Positions 58,598 through 64,000 of a stretch of 64,000 nt of DNA are shown piece by piece (the stretch's first letter is position 1; the number at the start of each line of letters is the position of its first letter). Under the pieces are notes generated by a model. It had not been told where the DNA came from, made no database searches, and saw only the letters and a list, made by a program, of their open reading frames with translations. This DNA is from Mesocentrotus franciscanus (Eukaryota; Echinodermata; Echinoidea; Camarodonta; Strongylocentrotidae): NCBI GenBank assembly GCA_037976565.1, contig CP137671.1, positions 9,625,592 through 9,689,591 on the forward strand, read 5' to 3'. A program made the position numbers and the translations under genes.

Positions 58598-61500
58598 CTG
58601 TGAGGTCCAGACAGTTATCGCCTTGTGTCCGGTCATTGAGGTGGTTTGCTTTGTAACTGAAAATAAAATCGAATTGAAGAAAAATATGAAGATCCAACTC
58701 GACTTTATGTTATTCCTGAAAACGGTACAATTCATAGTCCGTGTCAATGATATGCTTCAACAGAAAGAATGTGTTTCTATGTAATCATCCAGTCTATTTT
58801 AAAGGCTTCTTTTATGTTAAGCCCACCGCCCACGATCAACTGTGGCCCGATTCTGAAAGAAATTGAACCAGATTATGGAAAACCTGTAAAAACCTTCTCG
58901 CCTGACATTGCTTACAGTCATATTAATAAAGTAAAAGCAGAATTACATTTGGTTCCCGTGGATACTGGTCGACAGAAAGAGATGACGGGCGTGGTTACTG
59001 ATCAGGGGCGTGATCAATCGACTGGTGATCATCCTTCTCATCGACGTCGGAAAGGGTTTCCGCCTGCTAGTGTGGTAGAGCCGGAGCACAGTGATCGCAC
59101 ATGCCACTTCAAAACAGCATAGCAGAATCAGCAGCAGAAAAAGGTTCACTGAACGACGTGTCCAATCCAAGTAGAAAAGAAGGATGAGATGAACAGAGAA
59201 GGAAAAGAGGTGAAAAAACAGGAGGATAATAGTAGAATATCCAAATAAAAAGAAGAGCAAACATGATATGGCATCAACATTTTCTGAGGATAACGATTAG
59301 TCCGTGCCATAAATAAATTTACCCTTGGAAACAGACGAATTCGAATCCCTCCTAGTAGGCTGAAGGATAGGTTGCCAGTTTTAAAAGCTCCGCTCAATTC
59401 AGAGGCGTATACGGGAAGAAGAGGGAACACTGAAGCATGGCAAATTCCGCTTTGGCATAACTTAGTACACATTTAAGTACACGAAAATGTTACTCCGCAT
59501 TTGACCCCTGCAGCATTGTTATAGACCCGAAAAGGCACTTCAATAATTGATAACATTTTACTTTTTAAATATATTTTGCGGTATACCATTTATAATAAGG
59601 AGAAGGGTGGGTCGTCCGACCAAATCTGTCTGCGAATGATGAGGGGGGGTGGGGGGGGGGGCTTCAATTTGTGCGATTTTTAAAATATTTTTTTACCAAT
59701 AATGGAGACGGAGTTTCCACTCGGGGGTATCCTATCGGCCACTAGCTGCTGGAAGAGGATCATAGCCACAAGGTTATTGACCGCCAAGTTCACCTTCTCA
59801 CCAGACGCCGGGTGCAGCCAGCAGACCAAGGTCATGAGCAAGGTTAGGAGACATGACGGAATGATGATGATTTTGACAAAGAAGCCAGACTCCCGGCGCA
59901 TGTGCAGTTTGACGCTTACCGTACTCCATGTCTTACCGTGCTCCTGTTCCGTCACATCTTCCGTCACAGTTTGTTTTAGAACCCAGACGCCGTTTCTTCG
60001 AAAATCATTAAGCGTTGCGTCCTGGCCTCTCGAACGAATTAATTGGACCTTTTAAGAAAGGAAGATGTTTCTGTTAGTGTAATATTTATAATGAGAATAG
60101 TAATGATACTTATAATAGTTATATTTATATAATGCCTTAAACTAAGTTTCTAAACGCCTTACGTTGCAATTATTATTTCCTCGGTCGTTGGATTCCATTG
60201 CTAATCCGCATATGACATTGCATACGCTCAGCTCCCTTTGGACTATTCCGGCCAATCGTCATGTTACAAGGGCACACGTGCCAATCCGATCACATTAACG
60301 TTAGCATCCTCCCGGGCACCCATGTAACCCCTGGGCGGAGAAAGGAAAATAATTTAGAAAAATACCTTCCTTAATAGTGCCGGGTAGGTATCGAAGCCAC
60401 GACCTTTGCAACTCCAATCAAACGTTTAAACCACTCCACCACTCCACCTCGATCCATTCCCTGAGGAGCATTTCAGCCAGGCGCCTTCTTCCAGACGCAC
60501 ATAATGCTGAGCAAATGACAATGACTTTCGCATCCTACTGGGTACCCATTATGGAGAGTTCAGACGCGGATTAATGTCTTGCCAAATGGCTTAGTGCCAG
60601 GCTGGGATTCGAACCCTCAACCCTTTGATTGGGAATCAAATGAATGAACCAATGTACCACGACACCTGCATAATATTTTTGGTATACTCAGTAAATGGAC
60701 TTACCAGGGAGGTGTCAAGGGTCCATGGTCGAAAACGAAGGTTACAGACTTGAGTGTCAAAGGGAAAGTACGTGATGTCGATCGGACATGTTGCAGTCAC
60801 CAGGGCCGAGAAATACCAGTCCATCTTTCCCTCGTGGTTTGCTTCGATGTACGTGTTTGCGTAGCTGATGAAATCCTTGTCAATACTATTCAAAAGAGGG
60901 TTGGTATACCAAGTTTTGTCATGAAGGGATACACAGATATTTGTTTTCTATATTTCCATGCATTCTATTTTAGACCGTCATGGAAACAGCCGTTAATTGA
61001 TGACAAGTTTATAAGCATCCGAAAAAAACTTGAACGTTGAGACACGCTACTCGCTAACGGGTTGCTTAGAAACCAAAATATGAAATAACTTTTCAAGTTA
61101 GACTTACATTCTCTCTTTAAAAGTCGACCCACGGCATATGTAATTTTATTTTACGTCACCTATAGGACAAATACCACTAATTATAGTAGCAATTTTTCAG
61201 GATGAATGTATCATCATGATTCTTTTATCGATTGAATGATTGAAATCTGTAAGGTTAGTGCATAGATATTCTGTATAGCGGCGAACTCAGCAGTGCGGGT
61301 CATAGGTCATGTCTGTTAACTAATGTGGATCTCTTCTCGTTTACGGGGGACATTCATTGTCCTCCAATAACGGGTGTCTCCCTAACGTACTTCTCCATTA
61401 ACTCGATGTCTGGCATCCATATATCATCCCGTCTCACTGTGACGTAATCAACGCCGTCGAACTCATTCGGATTCCACATCATGTTCTCGTCTGTCCAAAC

Positions 61501-63325
61501 CTGCGGTCCAATGTTTTCGTAAAATTAGAACAGGATAAAGGTAAATTTGCTTAGCGGTCATGCGATTGCATTGTCAACGAATTCTGTAGAAGTTATTTGG
61601 AATTGTTGATCATGTACCATAAGATTAATAATTGTGTGTTGTTTTGGGAATCATTATACAACAAACTGACATAATCTTGCTTTAAAAATAAATCACATAC
61701 TGTAATAGTGAAGTGTATTGCATGAAAAAATTGGTATTTTGGATTACACACAAATGCGGCATGAAAATGTGGTACTCAGTTTTTTCCTAAATATATTCTG
61801 GTCATATTTTGAATATGAGAGCAATTTTAGAGCAACCCTTTCCACACTGATTTTCCAAACTGCTTTTCAGAGAAATAAAAGTGGTATAATGTCCACCAAT
61901 GATGTTTTACTCTTACAGGAACTCAACTATTTCTTTAAGAAAGTAAATTTCCTCTTTTGTGTACACTATGTGAGCCTTGTGAGGGTTATGCATGGTATAG
62001 AACGGAAACCCCAAAGTTCTTATTTAAACACCTGCATTAAAACAAAAATAGAATGAGTTCCTTGTTGCAGGGAAGATTTGTGCAAATTTGTGATTTAAAA
62101 AACAAAAAATGGTGGATTTACCTAGATAAACTCCTTTGTACGATTCACCTTGATCAGTTTCACACAAGCACATATATTGATAGACTGAAAAGCAATTATA
62201 TGTACCTCAGTGGTTTTGGTAAGTGACAAATAATGGCACATTGCCATTCCTAGCGCTCCATTGTTATTGCCCCGGCTTTCAACACGGCTGCCATTACCAC
62301 GATCAAGCAATTAAATTGTGCCAAGTACACATTTACATCATCTTGGTCGAGTGTTAGAAATTGAGTTTAATTTTGTTGCCAAAGGACATTAATAGGGCTG
62401 CGACAGGGATTCGAACCCCGTACCTTGTGATTTATGATCCGGGGACTTATCCACTAGACCACAACATCTCTACAACACTTATTGAAAAAAACTACGGAAA
62501 GAGAAATAAAATACAGTACCATTCGGACCGATGCTAACAGTTGGACCATCTGTTCAACCTCGTCCTGGAACGTATTAAAATGAAGAAGATACGAAGCCAT
62601 CGTTACCGCTAAACATAATTAACCCAGGGTATTATCCCTATGGCGTATCCACAAAAAGGCTTAGCCATGCCCCCGTTTGAAAAGCGAAGAAACACCGCTG
62701 ATCAATTCAAATCAACACATGACGAGTCAGAACAAAATAGCAAACGCTAGATCTAAAACAAGAAGCATCTTTAATACCCTGAATATCAATACTCTCGAGG
62801 ACAATACACAACATGACATCTTGTATAACATGAATATCTTTACTCTCTAGAACAATGAAAAAACACACACAGGATAATAGAATTATATCAGTTTTTTTCT
62901 GTATACACTTCCTGAATTACACGAAAATATGGGTATACCTTACGCAGGGGTAGATGAAGAATTATATAAGGGGACAATTATCCGAAAAATTCTGACAACC
63001 ACAAAAAAGAGAAGAGGTCAACAGATTTTCAGATGCCATTTGAGTATAACATTTTGAAGCAGGGCACAATATCACAATTAGGGCAAGTGCATTTTTCGTT
63101 TATGATTGTCACGACTGGTTGTAAAAGGGGATGATGTCTCGTTTGCCCCCCCCCCCAATCCATCACTGTTCTTACATACAAATCTGACAAGCACCGATGG
63201 CAGGAAACGAAATATGACGTTAATTGGTTGGCTGATGTTATTGATAGGTCTGATTGTGCGCGGTCCATAGTTATTAAGGAGCTCCGTGGTAAGTCTGCTC
63301 TGCGCCGTGTCGTTTGTAGAGAGGC
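58308..63325 (-). CDS. Nicotinic acetylcholine receptor-like Cys-loop channel subunit, seven exons in window
   Basis: Exons on the minus strand, each with GT/AG ends and matching phases: 63,325-63,209 (or 63,176), 62,608-62,520, 61,500-61,391, 60,885-60,705, 60,048-59,697, 59,148-58,999 (end uncertain) and 58,597-58,308. Together they encode about 430 residues: N-terminal helix, ligand-binding domain with 15-residue Cys-loop, TM1-TM3, a short cytoplasmic loop and TM4. The signal-peptide exon is not identified and should lie to the right. Trp of loops A, B and D is present, but the loop C vicinal Cys pair of alpha subunits is absent, so a non-alpha role is likely. No frameshift is seen in these exons, so the gene looks functional. 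Confidence 0.85.
58999..59148 (-). CDS. Receptor exon: TM3
   Basis: After CGTCGTTCAG it reads VNLFLLLILLCCFEVACAIT (TM3) and VLRLYHTSRRKPFPTSMRRM. Two donors in the same phase are possible, at CTGATCA|GTAACC (58,999) or further on at ACCA|GTATCC; both are weak. Confidence 0.7.
59697..60048 (-). CDS. Receptor exon: loop C region, TM1 and TM2
   Basis: VQLIRSRGQDATLNDFRRNG then VWVLKQTVTEDVTEQEHGKT, MRRESGFFVKIIIIPSCLL (TM1), CWLHPASGEKVNLAVNNLVA and MILFQQLVADRIPPSGNSVS (TM2). No adjacent cysteine pair occurs in the loop C stretch. The donor after ATTATTG matches the intron position of the plus-strand paralogue. Pore-lining residues differ from the norm: Asn at 2' and 6', Val at 9'. Confidence 0.92.
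60270..60450 (-). mobile_element. tRNA-derived SINE, copy A
   Basis: Read on the minus strand, a head at 60,378-60,450 has A box TGGTGGAGTGG and a B-box-like GGCTTCGATACC. It is followed by CCCGGGCACCCATGTA-type sequence. It lies in the intron between the Cys-loop and TM1 exons. Confidence 0.65.
60500..60668 (-). mobile_element. tRNA-derived SINE, copy B
   Basis: The head (60,594-60,668) has A box TGGTACATTGG, a perfect B box GGTTCGAATCC and a five-pair stem TTTGA/TCAAA around loop TTCCCAA (anticodon CCC). The tail shows CTGGGTACCCATT, matching CCGGGCACCCATG in copy A, so the two are copies of one family, adjacent and in the same orientation, 35 bp from the Cys-loop exon. Confidence 0.7.
60705..60885 (-). 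CDS. Receptor exon: Cys-loop and loop B
   Basis: CPIDITYFPFDTQVC is the Cys-loop with exactly 13 residues between the cysteines and the FPFD core that contacts the membrane domain. NLRFRPWTLDTSL holds the loop B Trp. Acceptor TTTTGAATAG, donor CCCTG|GTAAGT in phase 0. Confidence 0.93.
61391..61500 (-). CDS. Receptor exon: loop D and loop A
   Basis: VWTDENMMWNPNEFDGVDYV then TVRRDDIWMPDIELMEN across the junction. Contains the W-x5-W-x-P pattern and the IW-x-PD motif of the binding site. Acceptor GGACCGCAG, donor GAGAA|GTACGT; the split codon AA|T is completed by the next exon. Confidence 0.85.
61501..62395 (-). other. Intron of the receptor gene
   Basis: Between the loop D exon and the preceding exon. 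AT-rich; the 112-codon plus-strand frame at 61,718-62,056 has no motif and is not supported. Confidence 0.5.
62396..62469 (-). tRNA. tRNA-like sequence (tRNA pseudogene or SINE head)
   Basis: On the minus strand: A box TGGTCTAGTGG, B box GGTTCGAATCC, a complete T stem CGGGG/CCCTG and a loop ATCATAA that would give anticodon CAT. The anticodon stem does not pair and the acceptor stem has about five of seven pairs. It lies in the receptor intron next to the exon at 62,520. No T-run follows. Confidence 0.5.
62520..62608 (-). CDS. Receptor exon: beta strands 1-2
   Basis: After TATGTTTAG it reads VTMASYLLHFNTFQDEVEQM and VQLLASVRM, ending at ATG|GTACTG. Aligns with the strand before loop D in nicotinic subunits (the DVDEVNQ-like stretch is TFQDEVEQ here). 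Confidence 0.75.
62609..63175 (-). other. Intron of the receptor gene, 5' part
   Basis: AT-rich sequence between the first two recognised receptor exons, with a diverged direct repeat near 62,775-62,860 (AATACCCTGAATATCAATACTCT-like, twice) and a C-run at 63,147-63,156. Confidence 0.45.
63209..63325 (-). CDS. Receptor exon: N-terminal helix and first beta strand
   Basis: After acceptor TTTGTTATGTTTACAG it reads LSTNDTAQSRLTTELLNNYG then PRTIRPINNISQPINVIF, the usual start of the mature ligand-binding domain. Two donors fit the phase: C|GTTTCC at 63,209, which keeps family length, or T|GTAAGA at 63,176, which is a better consensus but adds eleven residues. Confidence 0.7.
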
Positions 63326-64000
63326 CTGTAAACATAACAAAGATCAGAGTGTCAGAGACACATTCATAATATATTAGATAAAAATCATATCAAAGATACC
63401 ATCCCTCTTATCATTAAGTATGTGTCATGGTCAGAGAAGCATAGTTATACGAATCCCCGTCCCCTCCTAAATAAAACCTTACATATCCACAGATATAAAT
63501 AATAACAATAACAACCTCTATAATAACGAGACTACTTGGTAAGGAAGAAAATAACATGCTCTCTGTTTCATATTATGTCATGTCGTAATTTACCGTTTTT
63601 ATATTCGAGTGATAGTCAGACACGTGATTCTCAAAGACTAGTTTACATCCAGCGATCCACTCAATGAATAGCGGCAGTGACATGACTCCGATAATTTATT
63701 CTAAACATTAGCACATCGCCTTTCTTCTTTTTCTATACGAGGAAAACAGAATCTGCTTTAATTTCATTATAAATGTTTCTAGACAGTTAATGTTCGTGAT
63801 TCTACAGGATAGCTTGTTCCACAGAAGCGGAGCGACATGGCTAAATAAATAAATCATAACCTTGAATTTTGAAGCATCCATGAACATCCATTTGTCTGTC
63901 GCTATAATAAATTAATCACATATATTTTCATTATCTGCATATATAATAGCCTTCACGGGTTGATATGAATACCCTTCAAGGCAATTATAATTTTGCAATA
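63326..64000. other. Upstream side of the receptor gene, nothing else recognised
   Basis: Should contain the intron before the first recognised exon. No signal-peptide exon could be assigned; AT-rich with no long frame. Confidence 0.4.

Noticed and set aside
58360..58656. 98-codon plus-strand frame opposite TM4
   Set aside because: It is the antisense of the minus-strand TM4 exon, which has clear family motifs.

Overview
This is animal nuclear DNA: spliced genes, intron-embedded tRNA-derived SINEs, several eukaryotic transposon classes and a long-period satellite. The mix (a Helentron with OTU and endonuclease domains, nicotinic-receptor-like genes, the GGGGAAGTCCACCCC dispersed repeat) best fits a marine deuterostome, probably an echinoderm such as a sea urchin. 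That placement is an inference from memory.

Layout. (1) 1-19,790: a tandem array of a ~2.43 kb satellite, about eight units. Each unit carries, in order, a hairpin, a CTGATGAA-rich stretch, a ~400 bp GA tract, a tRNA-Gly(CCC)-like gene on the minus strand ending in a T-run, a CRE/octamer block, CpG-rich alternating GC tracts, and TGACCT half-sites with a third CRE. (2) 19,791-43,690: a block of unlike sequence full of transposons. It holds ~150 bp tandem repeats, a foldback element, a hairpin minisatellite, a nearly full-length but frameshifted Helentron (PHD finger, OTU protease, a second cysteine protease-like domain, DUF6570-like region, HUH Rep, PIF1 helicase, AP-like endonuclease), a hAT transposase with apparent introns, a DUF7869-like fragment and scrambled Ty3/gypsy pol pieces. 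(3) 43,690-54,504: a second array of the same satellite, with divergent and chimeric units at its left side and a hairpin cluster at its right end. (4) 54,505-57,400: GC-rich ~97 bp tandem repeats and TA/CA/TTCA microsatellites. (5) 57,414-63,325: two Cys-loop (nicotinic-like) receptor loci facing each other tail to tail. The plus-strand one shows only the TM1-TM3 exons. The minus-strand one can be followed through seven exons with compatible phases from the N-terminal helix to TM4.

The satellite is the most unusual object. Eleven tRNA-like copies look identical over 71 bp although the surrounding units differ by many indels. Each copy has good A and B boxes and a terminator but no acceptor-stem pairing, and sits about 420 bp from a conserved CRE plus octamer pair. 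This is the layout of a repeated Pol III transcription unit, although nothing here proves expression. Many disruptions in the Helentron are single-base indels, several at homopolymers, so some breaks may be consensus errors rather than decay.
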